Source of the DNA: Kitasatospora sp. NA04385
GTDB lineage: Bacteria; Actinomycetota; Actinomycetes; Streptomycetales; Streptomycetaceae
Reading direction: 5' to 3'
DNA length: 64,000 bases
Assembly (NCBI RefSeq): GCF_013364235.1
Contig: NZ_CP054919.1
Coordinates: 3,880,701 to 3,944,700, forward strand
Shown here: positions 1-8,307 of the stretch, piece by piece
How the letters are laid out: each line of letters opens with the position of its first letter
Position numbering within the stretch: position 1 is the first letter of the stretch
Position numbers and translations under genes: made by a program
The notes under the pieces: model-generated
Told to the model about the DNA's origin: nothing
The model's database searches: none
The model's input: only the letters and a program-made list of their open reading frames with translations

Positions 1-1
1 G

Positions 2-637
2 TGCGAGGACGACCACCCCCAGCCCGTCGACAGCTACGGCAACGCCAAGTTGACCATCGAGCGCGAACTCGCCATCACCGCGCAGATGCAGGGCCTGCCG
101 TTCACCGCGCTGCGGATGCACAACGTCTACGGCGAGCGGCAGAACATGTCCGACCCGCTGCGCAACGCCGTGGCGATCTTCCTCAACCAGGTCATGCGCG
201 GCGAGCCGATCACCGTCTACGGCGACGGCAGCCAGCGCCGCTCCTTCACCTACGTACACGACATCGTCGGCTGCTTCCTCGACGCCGCCGATAACCCCCA
301 GCACTGGGGGCGGGTGATCAACGTCGGCAGCCAGCAGCCCTGCACCGTCCTGGAGATGGCCCACGCGGTCCGCGAGGCCATGGGCGTCCCCGACCACCCG
401 ATCCGCCACCTGGACACCCGCGAGGAAGTCCACGCCGCCTACACCAGCAGCGAACTGGCCCGGATGCTCCTCGGCGGCTGGGAGGACACCCCGCTGGCCG
501 CCGGCCTGGCCGCCACCGCCGCCTGGGCCAAGGCCCACGGCCCCGTCACCCCGCGCAGCACGCTCACCCTCGAAACCGGCTCCGACACCCAGCCCGAGTG
601 GTACACCACCGCCACCTCCCGGACGGACACCCCGTGA
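2..637 (+). CDS. NAD-dependent epimerase/dehydratase (5' truncated by window)
   Basis: C-terminal part of an extended short-chain dehydrogenase acting on a nucleotide sugar in the cytosol; its start lies left of the window. The first codons carry the catalytic Tyr-x-x-x-Lys motif (YGNAK, bases 35-49). Family signatures follow: LRMHNVYGERQN, YGDGSQRRSFTYVHDIV and VINVGSQQPCTV. Its stop overlaps the next start (GTGA, 634-637), so it is translationally coupled to a phosphatase and two glycosyltransferases. A TTG at base 50 is internal, not the true start. The NAD-binding half is missing, so the exact sugar and reaction cannot be told. Confidence 0.88.
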   Translation, partial: CEDDHPQPVDSYGNAKLTIERELAITAQMQGLPFTALRMHNVYGERQNMSDPLRNAVAIFLNQVMRGEPITVYGDGSQRRSFTYVHDIVGCFLDAADNPQHWGRVINVGSQQPCTVLEMAHAVREAMGVPDHPIRHLDTREEVHAAYTSSELARMLLGGWEDTPLAAGLAATAAWAKAHGPVTPRSTLTLETGSDTQPEWYTTATSRTDTP

Positions 638-1404
638 CCAAGCCCGCCCCCGCCCCGGCCGTCGAGGCCGTCGCCACCGACGTCGGCGGTGTCCTCTACT
701 ACGACGAGCCCTTCGAACTCGCCTGGCTCCAAGGCGTCCTGGAACTGGCCAGCGAAGCCGACCCGACCCTGACCATCGAGCGCTTCACCGCCGAGATGCG
801 CCGCTTCTACCTCCAGCGGGCCAGCGCCACCGCCAGCCCCGGCCTCTACAGCCCGGCTGGCGCGCACGCCTGGACCAGCGTCCGCCGCCGCTGGGCCGAC
901 CTCGCGCAGCTGGTCCCCGGCTCCGTCACCGCGCTCGCCGCCCTCGCCGAGCACCGGCCGGTGTGCGTGGTCGCCAACCAGCCCCCCGAGTGCGAGGAGG
1001 TCCTGCGCACCAGCGGGGCCGCCCAGCACCTGGCCCTCGTCGCCCTCGACACCACCGCGGGCGTCGCCAAGCCCGACCCTGGCCTGCTCGGCTGGGCCAT
1101 CGAGCAGCTCGGCTGGAACCCGGCCACCACCCTCATGGTCGGCGACCGGCCCGACCACGACGCCGCCCCCGCCCAGCGCCTCGGCGCCCACGCCGCCCTC
1201 GTCACCCCGCCCACTGGCTGGAGCGCCCCGCCCGGCACCGACCCGGCACTGGTCGCCGCCTACCGGGAGGTGCGGGCCGAACGCCTGGAGGTCCGCCGGC
1301 ACCCCGCCGCCGACCACAGCCTGCACGCCCGCGACCTCGCCGACCTGGCCACCCGGCTCACCGGCCGCGCTCCGGCCCGGCGCCGCCCGGCGGTGACCCG
1401 GTGA
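634..1404 (+). CDS. HAD-family phosphatase
   Basis: 256-residue haloacid dehalogenase-type hydrolase. HAD motif I is DVGGVLYYDE near residue 20 (nucleophile Asp, Gly at +2 as in YihX-like members). The motif III lysine is in AKPDPGLLGWAIEQ and motif IV is LMVGDRPDHDAAPAQ. A cap region fills residues 30-110. The GTG start at 634 overlaps the upstream TGA, and the stop overlaps the next GTG at 1401, so translation is coupled on both sides. The context suggests it dephosphorylates a sugar phosphate or works beside the glycosyltransferases; the substrate is inference. Confidence 0.85.
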   Translation: MTKPAPAPAVEAVATDVGGVLYYDEPFELAWLQGVLELASEADPTLTIERFTAEMRRFYLQRASATASPGLYSPAGAHAWTSVRRRWADLAQLVPGSVTALAALAEHRPVCVVANQPPECEEVLRTSGAAQHLALVALDTTAGVAKPDPGLLGWAIEQLGWNPATTLMVGDRPDHDAAPAQRLGAHAALVTPPTGWSAPPGTDPALVAAYREVRAERLEVRRHPAADHSLHARDLADLATRLTGRAPARRRPAVTR

Positions 1405-2255
1405 CCGTCCCGCTCACCGTGGCGGTGTGCAGCAACCGGCCGAACCTGCTGTTGGCCGCCCTCGACCGGCTGACCGGCCTCCTCGGCCTGGACGACCATC
1501 TCCTGGTCGTCGTGGACGCCGCCGCGGACGCCGCCACCCAGCGGCGGCTCGCCGAGACCGCCGACCGGCGATGCACCATCTTCTTCAACGGCGCCACCAT
1601 CGGCCTGTCCTACAGCCGCAACCTCGCGTTGAAAGAGGCCCCCACCCAGCACGTCGTGTTCGTGGACGACGACATCGTCCCCACCACCGACGCCATCGAG
1701 CACCTGCGCACCGCGCTCGGCGACGGAGCACACGTGGCTGGCACCCGGATCACCGCCGACCTCCAAGGCCGCCGAACCCCGAGGTGGCTCACCGCCGGGC
1801 AGCTGCACTACCTCGGCTCCCACCATCCCGATCTGCCCGCCAGCATCTGGGGCGGGTGCTTCGCCCTCGACCGCGACCACGCCCGCCTGCTCGGCCTCGA
1901 CTTCGACAGCCGCCTGGGCCGCGTCGGCACCAACCTGGCCTCCGCCGAAGACACCACCCTCGTACGCCAGCTCACCGCCCTCGGCGCGACTACCACCGTC
2001 CTCCACGACACCCAGGTCCGCCACCTGATCCCCGCCCACCGGCTCCGCCCCGACTACCTCCTGCGCCGCGCCTACTGGCAGGGCCGCAGCGAAGTCCGCC
2101 GCCGCGCCGCCCGCGCCGGCCTGCACAAGGAATGGAGACGCAACCGCTCCGGCGGCCCCGGCGCTCGGCCCACCGCGCTCGCCCTCCTCTACACCGCCGC
2201 CGTACTGGCCGGCATCGGCCGTGAACTCCTCGACCCGGCCCAGAGGCAGCCGTGA
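1401..2255 (+). CDS. Family 2 (GT-A) glycosyltransferase
   Basis: 284-residue GT2-type glycosyltransferase. The N-terminal beta strand VAVCSNRPNLLLAALDRL is followed by GLSYSRNLAL and the metal/nucleotide-binding acidic motif VFVDDDIVPT near residue 95. A WGGCFALDRD segment and a late acidic ASAEDTTLVRQL match the acceptor and catalytic-base region. GTG at 1401 overlaps the stop of the phosphatase gene; the end overlaps the GT4 start. No strong membrane anchor is seen, so it probably acts at the cytoplasmic face. Donor and acceptor are unknown. Confidence 0.85.
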   Translation: MTVPLTVAVCSNRPNLLLAALDRLTGLLGLDDHLLVVVDAAADAATQRRLAETADRRCTIFFNGATIGLSYSRNLALKEAPTQHVVFVDDDIVPTTDAIEHLRTALGDGAHVAGTRITADLQGRRTPRWLTAGQLHYLGSHHPDLPASIWGGCFALDRDHARLLGLDFDSRLGRVGTNLASAEDTTLVRQLTALGATTTVLHDTQVRHLIPAHRLRPDYLLRRAYWQGRSEVRRRAARAGLHKEWRRNRSGGPGARPTALALLYTAAVLAGIGRELLDPAQRQP

Positions 2256-3241
2256 AGATCGCCATGCTCAACCCGCCCCACCGATACGGGCAGGACACCA
2301 GCCAGTGGATCACCGTCCCGCCACAGGGCTACGGCGGCATCCAGTGGGTGGTCGCCACCCTCATCGACGGACTCCTCGCAGCGGGCTGCGAGATCCTCCT
2401 GATCGGTGCCCCGGGCAGCACCGTCCGGCCGGGCCTGACCGTCTCCGCCGCCACCACCCGGGCCGCGCTGAGCGCGTTCGGCCCGGACGTGGTGCACGAC
2501 CACACCAACGGCCAGCTGCTGCCCGCCGAACCCGACTGGCCCGCCGTCCGCACCCACCACCTCAACGGCGTACCCGAGCACACGGCGAACGGCATCTACC
2601 TCTCCCACGCCCAGCGCCGCGCCGCCGGGTCCGCGGACGCGCCGGTCATCCGGTTGCCGGTCAACCCCGACCGCTACACCTACCGAGAGGAGAAGGAGGA
2701 CTTCCTGCTGTTCCTCGGTCGGGTCTCCGTCCACAAGGGTGCGCGGGACGCCGCCGCCTTCGCCGAGGCCGCTGGCCTCCCGCTGAAACTCGCCGGACCG
2801 GCATGGGAACCGGACTACCTGCGCGGCATCCTCACCGACTACCCCGGCACCGCCGAGTACCTCGGCGAGGTCGGAGGCAGCCACCGCACTGACCTGCTCG
2901 CCGCCGCCCAGGCCCTCCTGGTCCTCTCCCAGCCGTTCGGAGGCCCCTTCGGATGCGAGTGGATCGAGCCCGGCGCCACCGTCGTCGCCGAGGCCGCCGT
3001 CAGCGGCACGCCGGTCATCGCCACCGACAATGGTTGCCTCGCCGAGATCGCCCCGCACGTCGGCACCGTCGTGCCGGTGGAGCGCACGCCCACCCGGGAG
3101 GAGGCCGCCAAGATCCTGGCCGGCCTCCCCACCCCGGCGTACCTTCGGGCCACCGCCGTCGAGCGCTGGGGCCACCAGGTGATCGCCGCGAAGTACCTGG
3201 AGGTCTACCGCCGTTCCCTCGCGGGCGGCACCTGGACCTGA
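2252..3241 (+). CDS. Family 4 (GT-B) glycosyltransferase
   Basis: 329-residue GT-B glycosyltransferase. The N-terminus has PPQGYGGIQWVVATLIDGL, the glycine-rich acceptor-side loop of GT4 enzymes. The C-terminal domain begins near LLFLGRVSVHKGARDA and ends with the donor-binding E-x7-E region (GCEWIEPGATVVAEAAV, GTPVIATDNGCLAEIA). The GTG start at 2252 overlaps the previous stop, making it the last gene of a four-gene coupled operon. It runs convergently into the RNA methyltransferase, with only seven bases between stops. The operon probably decorates a glycan or small molecule; nothing here identifies the product. Confidence 0.87.
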   Translation: MKIAMLNPPHRYGQDTSQWITVPPQGYGGIQWVVATLIDGLLAAGCEILLIGAPGSTVRPGLTVSAATTRAALSAFGPDVVHDHTNGQLLPAEPDWPAVRTHHLNGVPEHTANGIYLSHAQRRAAGSADAPVIRLPVNPDRYTYREEKEDFLLFLGRVSVHKGARDAAAFAEAAGLPLKLAGPAWEPDYLRGILTDYPGTAEYLGEVGGSHRTDLLAAAQALLVLSQPFGGPFGCEWIEPGATVVAEAAVSGTPVIATDNGCLAEIAPHVGTVVPVERTPTREEAAKILAGLPTPAYLRATAVERWGHQVIAAKYLEVYRRSLAGGTWT

Positions 3242-3248
3242 CCAGCGA

Positions 3249-4085
3249 TCAGCGCGAGCGCTTCCCGGCCGCGATCCGCTGCCGGGAAGCCTCGTACAGG
3301 ATGGCGGTCGTGGCGTTCGCGGCGTTCAGCGAACTGGCTGCGCCCGTCATAGGGATGCTCACCGTGAAGTCGCACAGTTCCCGCCACGCGCTGGACAGCC
3401 CGGTCGTCTCGTTGCCCACCAGCAGCAGCACGGGCTGGGTCAGGTCGAAATCGTAGACGTCGGCGTCGCCCTTCTCGTCCGTGCCCACCAGGACCAGCGG
3501 GCGGCCGGCCGCGCGCTGCTGCTCCACCCAGGCCATCACCTCGTTCGGCCCCGGCACCCGGACGGACGGCAGCGAGAACAGGCTTCCCGTGGTCGCCCGC
3601 ACGGCCTTCGGGTCGTAGACATCGGCGGCATGGCCCGAAACGATCATCCCGTGAGCGCCGAAGGCGTCCGCCGACCGGATGATGCTCCCGATGTTGCCCG
3701 GCGTGGTCGGCCGGTCGAACAAGACGCCCAGGAAGTCCGGCCCGACCTCGATCCGACCGAGGTCGTCCGCCGGCACGCCGACCACCGCGATCACCTCGGG
3801 CGCGCCCTCGGTCTTCTCACCCAGCTCTGCCAGCAGCTTGGGGGCCATCACGACCCGCTCGGCCCGGGTCGTCCGCAGCAGTTCCTGCGCCCAGCTCGAC
3901 AGCTTCCGCCGGTCGTCGTAGAGCAGAGCGTGGATCGGCCAGCCGTACTCCACCGCCAGCGAGATCGGCCGGACTCCCTGCACGAGGAACTCGCCGAGCT
4001 GGTTGCGCTTCTTCCGGTTGGTGAGCACGGCTTCCCACTGCTGGAACCGGGCGTTGCGAGAGGTGATCCGCTGAACCGCTGGCAC
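3249..4085 (-). CDS. TrmH/SpoU-family RNA 2'-O-methyltransferase
   Basis: 278-residue SPOUT methyltransferase. Residues 1-110 form the substrate-binding domain (LGEFLVQGVRPISLAVEYG). The knotted catalytic domain carries all three SpoU motifs: RPTTPGNIGSIIRSADAFG (motif 1), LLLVGNETTGLS (motif 2) and IPMTGAASSLNAANATTAI (motif 3). It should transfer methyl from S-adenosylmethionine to a ribose in tRNA or rRNA. Thiostrepton-resistance enzymes belong to the same superfamily, but the motifs here are those of generic TrmH proteins, so I do not call it a resistance gene. It is transcribed away from the HTH gene at 4411. Confidence 0.9.
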   Translation of the reverse strand: MPAVQRITSRNARFQQWEAVLTNRKKRNQLGEFLVQGVRPISLAVEYGWPIHALLYDDRRKLSSWAQELLRTTRAERVVMAPKLLAELGEKTEGAPEVIAVVGVPADDLGRIEVGPDFLGVLFDRPTTPGNIGSIIRSADAFGAHGMIVSGHAADVYDPKAVRATTGSLFSLPSVRVPGPNEVMAWVEQQRAAGRPLVLVGTDEKGDADVYDFDLTQPVLLLVGNETTGLSSAWRELCDFTVSIPMTGAASSLNAANATTAILYEASRQRIAAGKRSR

Positions 4086-4241
4086 CTGTCCTCCAAGATG
4101 AGCCGACTACCACGATGCGTTCCGACCACGGCGGAGTCCGCACCAGCGCAACCAGAAACCCTACACTGACAGCTCCGGCCGATGATGCCCCAGAACAAGG
4201 GGACCGTCGCCGACGGCATCCGAAGCGCGGACCGTAACTAA

Positions 4242-4387
4242 CCCATGCCTAGGCACCAGCTACCGCATGGGCAGGCATGTGATCAAGGTCGCTGGAGCAA
4301 GACTCGCTTCGCCAAACCATGCCCTGCTACGTTCCGTGGTCCAACCGAAAACAGGTGACCCCGGCGGTGCGTCAACACCCCGGGGTC
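4242..4387. promoter_or_regulatory. Leader region with inverted repeats ahead of the HTH gene
   Basis: The 325-base gap 4086-4410 separates two divergent genes and holds no convincing ORF. Nested repeats CCCATG/CATGGG (4242-4247, 4266-4271) and CATGCCT/AGGCATG (4244-4250, 4273-4279) could be an operator. A stable hairpin at 4357-4387 (GACCCCGG and GGTG pairing with CACC and CCGGGGTC, one bulged C) lies just before the AGGAG at 4395-4399, a position suited to attenuation or autoregulation. The function is inferred. Confidence 0.45.
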
Positions 4388-4410
4388 CGGCAACAGGAGA
4401 GTCACTCCCC

Positions 4411-5400
4411 TTGCAGGTTCATCGTAGCGCGCACGCGCGCGGCTTCATCGTGCTGCCCAACACCCTCACTCAGGACCGGCGACTGTCCTTCACCGCCCGC
4501 GGTCTCCTCGCGGACCTGCTCTCCCGCCCCGACGGCTGGTCGGAGGACGCCCAGCAGATCGCGGACTCCAGCGTCCAGGGGCGCTCCGCGATCCGCGCGG
4601 CCTTCAAGGAGCTGCGGGAGGCCGGCTACTACCTGGTGGTGAAGGTGCGGATGCCCGACGGGACGATCCGCAGCGAGGCGCACGTGTTCGACGTCCCGCA
4701 TCGGCCGGGCGCGGAGATCATCCGGCAGGCCGTCCAGGAGGAGGCCGAGCGGCAGGCCCGACCGGCTGCCCCCCGTCCGGCGTCCGGTGAGCCGGCGTCC
4801 GGTGTACGTGAGGCCCTTCCTGTAAAGAACGGTGAGAAAGCACCCTCCCCCCTCCCCCCGAAGGCGGCCGACGGCAGCACGAGCGCCGAGCAGCGGTCGG
4901 CAGTGCGGAGCGCGGGCGGGCGGACGAAGTCCGACGACCAGAAGGTGGAGCCGCCGGACGAGCGGACCCGGGCGGCGGCGCTGGCGCTGCACCGGGCACT
5001 GCGGCCGGAGCCGCGGCTGCGCCTGGGGGAGGCGGAGGCGCTGGCGCTGGCCCCGCTGGCGGCGCGGTGGCTGGCGCGGGGCTTCGGCGCGGCGGAGCTG
5101 GCGCAGGCGCTGCTGCCGGGACTGCCGGAGCGGATCCACTCGCCGCGGGCGGTGGTCCGGAGCCGGCTGGTGGACAAACTGCCGCCCGTGTGCGCCCCCG
5201 AGCAGCCGCAGGCACCGCAGAAGCACGAGTGTGCCAACTGCGGTGATCCGGTCCCGCGTTCGGGCCTGTGCGGGCCGTGCCAGGGCCGCCCGAAGCCCGC
5301 GGTCAAGGTCGGCGGCGGGCAGGCGAGCACCCCGGCGGGTGCCGCGCGGGCGCGGGCGGGGCTGCGCCCGACGGGGGGCCGGGTGGTCTCGGTGGGCTGA
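4411..5400 (+). CDS. Helix-turn-helix protein with C-terminal zinc-ribbon-like motif
   Basis: 329-residue DNA-binding protein. The N-terminus (RGFIVLPNTLTQDRRLSF, then ARGLLADLLSRPDGWS) matches the winged-helix domain found in many actinobacterial plasmid and phage replication-type proteins. The recognition region is near residues 45-75 (QIADSSVQGRSAIRAAFKEL). A charged linker leads to a helical region and a C-terminal CANCGDPVPRSGLCGPC zinc-ribbon-like motif. I chose the TTG at 4411 because AGGAG sits 11 bases upstream and the conserved domain begins right after; an in-frame ATG at 4267 would add unconserved residues. It may be a replication or regulatory protein; no replicase domain is seen. 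Confidence 0.72.
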   Translation: MQVHRSAHARGFIVLPNTLTQDRRLSFTARGLLADLLSRPDGWSEDAQQIADSSVQGRSAIRAAFKELREAGYYLVVKVRMPDGTIRSEAHVFDVPHRPGAEIIRQAVQEEAERQARPAAPRPASGEPASGVREALPVKNGEKAPSPLPPKAADGSTSAEQRSAVRSAGGRTKSDDQKVEPPDERTRAAALALHRALRPEPRLRLGEAEALALAPLAARWLARGFGAAELAQALLPGLPERIHSPRAVVRSRLVDKLPPVCAPEQPQAPQKHECANCGDPVPRSGLCGPCQGRPKPAVKVGGGQASTPAGAARARAGLRPTGGRVVSVG

Positions 5401-5406
5401 GCGGCG

Positions 5407-5460
5407 GCTTCCCGCCCTACCGCCGCGCGGCGCTCTCGCATCGGCGGGAGGGCGGGAAGC
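5407..5460. terminator. Hairpin terminator after the HTH gene
   Basis: A perfect 12-bp inverted repeat (GCTTCCCGCCCT at 5407-5418, AGGGCGGGAAGC at 5449-5460) encloses a GC-rich loop that can fold further. It begins six bases after the HTH stop codon and lies just downstream of the small minus-strand ORF, so it can serve both convergent transcripts. Confidence 0.65.
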
Positions 5461-5471
5461 GGTGGGTATGG

Positions 5472-5591
5472 TCAGCCTCCGCCGGCCTTGTCGAGCCAGT
5501 CGGTGGCGACGACCGCGAAGCGCGCCCAGAGCAGGATCCCTGCGAGGATGCCCGCGTAGACCAGGGCCCGGATCAGGCGTTCTGGCACCAC
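5472..5591 (-). CDS. 39-residue single-pass membrane peptide
   Basis: Small ORF with tandem GTG codons at 5591 and 5588, preceded by GGAGGA at 5605-5600 on the minus strand (8-11 base spacing). The peptide has a short basic N-terminus (VVPERLIR), a hydrophobic segment ALVYAGILAGILLW, and an amphipathic tail RFAVVATDWLDKAGGG. One transmembrane helix is likely. It lies between the convergent terminator and the IclR regulator, 58 bases from the latter and on the same strand. I do not recognise the family; small membrane peptides of this kind occur in Streptomyces mobile DNA. Confidence 0.55.
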   Translation of the reverse strand: MVPERLIRALVYAGILAGILLWARFAVVATDWLDKAGGG

Positions 5592-5649
5592 TGCTCTCTT
5601 CCTCCGTGGGCTGGTTGCTGCGCGGCCCGGGCGCTCGCGTAGTGGCGGT

Positions 5650-6498
5650 TCATCCTGTCGGCGTTACGGGCGACAGGGTGAGCTGGGAGATCTCCTCCGC
5701 CGCCCGGCGGGTGTGGTAGATCATCGGGCGCAGGTCCGCGGGCATCTCGTTGCTGGGGCGGAGCAGGAGGACGGAGCCCATGATCGTGTCGTCCCAAAAA
5801 ACAGGGGCCGAGACGCTGTCCCAGCCGGTCATGCACTCCTGTCGGCCGATGGCGAAGCCGAGTCGTCGGATCTCGCCCAGCGAGGTGGCGAGGGCGTCGT
5901 TGTCGCGGATGACGCCCGGTCCGGCGGTCGGGGGTACGTCCTCGGCCAGGACCAGGTCCCGGATCCTCTGGGGGAGGTAGGCGAGGATGACGCGCCCGGA
6001 GGCGCCGGTGCGCAGGGAGCGGGAGACGGTGACGACGTCCTCCGCCGTCATGCCGACCTCCGCGGGGTCTCGGTCGCCGATGGCGTAGTCGGTGCACAGG
6101 CGGCGGGCGCCGCCGAAGGGGCTGAGGACGTAGAGGAGGGCGAGTCCGCCGGTGGCCCGGTGAAGGGTGACCAGGATGCTGTGGGTGGAGGCGGCGCCGG
6201 GGGCATCGGCCATGGCATGGAGTCCGGCGCGGGCCGTCCCGGTGCCAAGGCGGTATCGGCCCCGGCCTACCTGCTCGAAGACGCCCCGGCTGACGCCGGT
6301 CTGCAGGATGCGGTGGACGGTGGCGTCGTCCAGGCCGGCCTCTTCGGCGATGGCGCGCAGCGCGTGCACGCTGCCGGGGGTGGAGAGCCGGGTGAAAGCC
6401 TGTTGGACACTGAACGCTTTGTCGGCGAGCGAGGCAGGCTTGGCGACCGGCCGGTCCTGGCGGTCGGGCGCGGTGGTGGTGATGGCGCTGTTCATCAA
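5650..6498 (-). CDS. IclR-family transcriptional regulator
   Basis: 282-residue regulator. An N-terminal winged helix-turn-helix (residues 28-90: LADKAFSVQQAF, RAIAEEAGLDDATVHRILQT) is followed by the IclR effector-binding domain. That domain includes GASGRVILAYLPQRIRDLVL, a glycine/arginine stretch GFAIGRQECMTGWDSVSAPV and SVLLLRPSNEMP. The start is ATG with GGGGGG six bases upstream. It lies 110 bases downstream of the oxidoreductase on the same strand, so the two may be co-transcribed, and it may control that gene through the repeats at 7582-7618. Confidence 0.88.
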   Translation of the reverse strand: MMNSAITTTAPDRQDRPVAKPASLADKAFSVQQAFTRLSTPGSVHALRAIAEEAGLDDATVHRILQTGVSRGVFEQVGRGRYRLGTGTARAGLHAMADAPGAASTHSILVTLHRATGGLALLYVLSPFGGARRLCTDYAIGDRDPAEVGMTAEDVVTVSRSLRTGASGRVILAYLPQRIRDLVLAEDVPPTAGPGVIRDNDALATSLGEIRRLGFAIGRQECMTGWDSVSAPVFWDDTIMGSVLLLRPSNEMPADLRPMIYHTRRAAEEISQLTLSPVTPTG

Positions 6499-6608
6499 GA
6501 ACCCCCCAGAGGGATCGTCGCGTGGCGCTCGGCGGCGCGACTTGGTGGGCCGCGTGCCCGCCTGGTGCGGGCAGCAGAGAAGAGGGAGAAGGAGAAGTCA
6601 GGGGTGGT

Positions 6609-7556
6609 TCAGAGGCTCAGGTCGAGGACGACCTTGCCCGTGGTGAGGCGGGCGGCGAGGTCGGCGTGGGCCTGGCGGGCCTGGCCGAGCTTGTAGGTCG
6701 GGCCGTGGAGCGGCTTGAGCCAGCCGTCGGCAACCGCGGCGAACAGCGCGGCCATCGACTCGTTCAGCAGCGTGCGCGAGGGGTAGAGCGAGGGCAGCCA
6801 GAATCCGGTGACGGACTTGGACTGGCCGACGAGCTGCGCGATGGGCACCAGGCCCTGAGTCCCGGTCACGGAGCCGAAGACGGAGAGTCGGCCGCGGGGC
6901 GAGAGGGCGTCGAGCGTGGCGTGGAAGACGTCTCCGCCGGTCATCTCCATGGCGGCGGTGACGTGGCCGCCCGCGGCGTCGAGGATGCGCTCGGTCAGGC
7001 CCTCGGCGGTGGAGGAGTCGACGACGGCGTCGGCGCCGAGGTCGGCGGCGAGCTGCCGCTTGGCTTCGGTGCCGGCCATCGCGACGACCTTCGCGCCGGT
7101 GTGCTTGGCGAGCTGCACGGCCAGGGAGCCGACTCCGCCGGCGGCCGCGGGAACCAGCAGGGTGTCCTCGGCGGTCAGGCGCAGGTCGGTGTGCAGCAGG
7201 TGCCAGGCCGTGTTGCCCTGGAGCATGAGGGCGATGGCGTCGCGGTCGGCGACGGCGTCCGGGACCTCGAAGGCCAACTTGCGGTGGACGGCAGCCGCCT
7301 CGGCGTAGCCGCCGCCCTTGCCGAGGGCGACGAAGCGGCGGCCGTCCTCGCTCTCCCCGAGGACCTCGTTGCCCGGGATGAACGGGCAGGGCATCGGCGC
7401 CGGGTACGTGCCCTCCCGCAGGTGGACGTCCGCGAAGTTGACACCGGCCAGGCGGGTGCGGAGCTTGAGGCTGCTGGGGCGCGTCGCCGGCTCGGGCATC
7501 TCGCTCAGCTCCAGCACCTCGGGGCCGCCGAACTCGCGTACAACTACAGCTCGCAT
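6609..7556 (-). CDS. Zinc-independent MDR/quinone oxidoreductase-type dehydrogenase
   Basis: 315-residue medium-chain dehydrogenase of the NADPH:quinone reductase type. The GroES-like domain opens with MRAVVVREFGGPEVLEL and contains GVNFADVHLREGTYP. The Rossmann fold carries LLVPAAAGGVGSLAVQLAKH, the AAGGVG nucleotide-binding signature, followed by AMAGTEAKRQLAADLGAD. No structural-zinc cysteine cluster or catalytic Cys/His set is present, as expected for the quinone reductase branch. It is a cytosolic, NADPH-dependent redox enzyme whose substrate cannot be inferred. The region upstream of its start is AT-rich and full of inverted repeats. Confidence 0.88.
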   Translation of the reverse strand: MRAVVVREFGGPEVLELSEMPEPATRPSSLKLRTRLAGVNFADVHLREGTYPAPMPCPFIPGNEVLGESEDGRRFVALGKGGGYAEAAAVHRKLAFEVPDAVADRDAIALMLQGNTAWHLLHTDLRLTAEDTLLVPAAAGGVGSLAVQLAKHTGAKVVAMAGTEAKRQLAADLGADAVVDSSTAEGLTERILDAAGGHVTAAMEMTGGDVFHATLDALSPRGRLSVFGSVTGTQGLVPIAQLVGQSKSVTGFWLPSLYPSRTLLNESMAALFAAVADGWLKPLHGPTYKLGQARQAHADLAARLTTGKVVLDLSL

Positions 7557-7581
7557 CGTTCAATCCTAAATATTGCACGGT

Positions 7582-7618
7582 GGATTCTTCGGTGAATCCC
7601 TTGACTGGGAGATTCACC
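7582..7618. promoter_or_regulatory. Overlapping inverted repeats upstream of the oxidoreductase
   Basis: Two interlocked repeats share the central half-site GGTGAATC: GGATTC/GAATCC (7582-7587, 7594-7599) and GGTGAATC/GATTCACC (7591-7598, 7611-7618). They lie 26-62 bases before the minus-strand start at 7556, in a locally AT-richer stretch. They look like an operator, perhaps for the neighbouring IclR protein. No confident -35/-10 pair could be assigned. Confidence 0.45.
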
Positions 7619-7859
7619 CGGGCAGCGAATATACCCCCGAGAATCAGCACCCCCCTCGCCTTGAGCAAGGGTCTCATCACCCGGACATTCAAGATCCACT
7701 AGCGGACAACATGCGGTCCGTGACCCTGGGTAGCCGATACGCTCCGTCACCCACGGCAAAGATCGCAGGTCGCAGGCGCAGGTCAGGCGAGTTGTCCGGT
7801 TTGCGCAGGGTTAGCCGGGTGGACTTCATGATCATTTCTCAGTCCTTGAAAAAACCCTT

Positions 7860-7877
7860 TATCTACTCGCGTAGATA
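7860..7877. promoter_or_regulatory. AT-rich palindrome TATCTAC-TCGC-GTAGATA
   Basis: A perfect 7-bp inverted repeat (arms 7860-7866 and 7871-7877) lies in the most AT-rich spot of the 1.1-kb gap 7557-8696, next to TTGAAA at 7846-7851. It resembles a dimeric repressor operator overlapping a promoter that would read rightward. No gene of ordinary size follows immediately; the first candidates are the short ORFs at 7967 and 8308 and then the WhiB gene. Confidence 0.4.
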
Positions 7878-7966
7878 TATTGAATTCGTTGACCGGTATC
7901 CAGGCGAATACCTAACGTATTCCCCAGAGCCCACGGCACACGAACCATCTGAGGGGAAGTCAGGCG

Positions 7967-8056
7967 ATGGCACACAAGCCGCACACCGCCTGCCCCTGCC
8001 GCGGGCTCTCCGGTCGGCGCGGAACGCGTGACGCCTTCGGGCGTCACGACGCGTAG
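7967..8056 (+). CDS. Possible 29-residue peptide
   Basis: ATG ORF with a good ribosome binding site (GAGGGGAAG about seven bases upstream) encoding a short basic peptide with a CPC motif (HTACPCRGLSGRRGTRDAFG). The terminator-like hairpin at 8027-8048 covers its last codons, which would suit a leader peptide or attenuator. No family is recognised. It may be non-coding leader sequence for the WhiB gene. Confidence 0.3.
   Translation: MAHKPHTACPCRGLSGRRGTRDAFGRHDA
8027..8048. terminator. Hairpin CGTGACGCC-TTCG-GGCGTCACG
   Basis: A perfect 9-bp stem closed by a TTCG tetraloop, with no T-run, which is normal for high-GC actinomycetes. It lies in the long gap before the WhiB gene and could end a short leader transcript started near 7880. 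The rest of the gap (8057-8307) holds scattered short repeats but no convincing gene. Confidence 0.5.
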
Positions 8057-8307
8057 CGGCGACCACCTCGCGGGTCGGCCACGTACAGCGACGGTGTCGC
8101 TCGGCCGACCGACGACCAGCCCGGGATACGGCCACGAGCCGTAGCGATCGGGCGGCGAAACAGGCCCCAGAAACGACGAAACGCCCGCGAGCGGGAACTC
8201 GCAGGCGTCGGTCGTGCACGCCCACTTGTGACGTACAACACCCAGAGCAGCGGCCCCGCCCTTGGACGAGTCGGGCTGCTGCCCTTCACGGAAGGGATTG
8301 AACCACG

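Noticed and set aside
439..1326. Minus-strand ORF opposite the epimerase and phosphatase genes
   Set aside because: Gly/Val/Glu-rich antisense shadow of genes with clear motifs on the plus strand.
3249..4085. Thiostrepton-resistance (Tsr-type) 23S rRNA methyltransferase
   Set aside because: It belongs to the same SpoU superfamily, but the visible motifs are those of ordinary TrmH proteins, and nothing in the context points to thiopeptides.
8282..8306. tRNA-like T-loop (GGTTCAATCCC on the minus strand)
   Set aside because: No cloverleaf can be built around it; the site is a short hairpin next to a possible small ORF.
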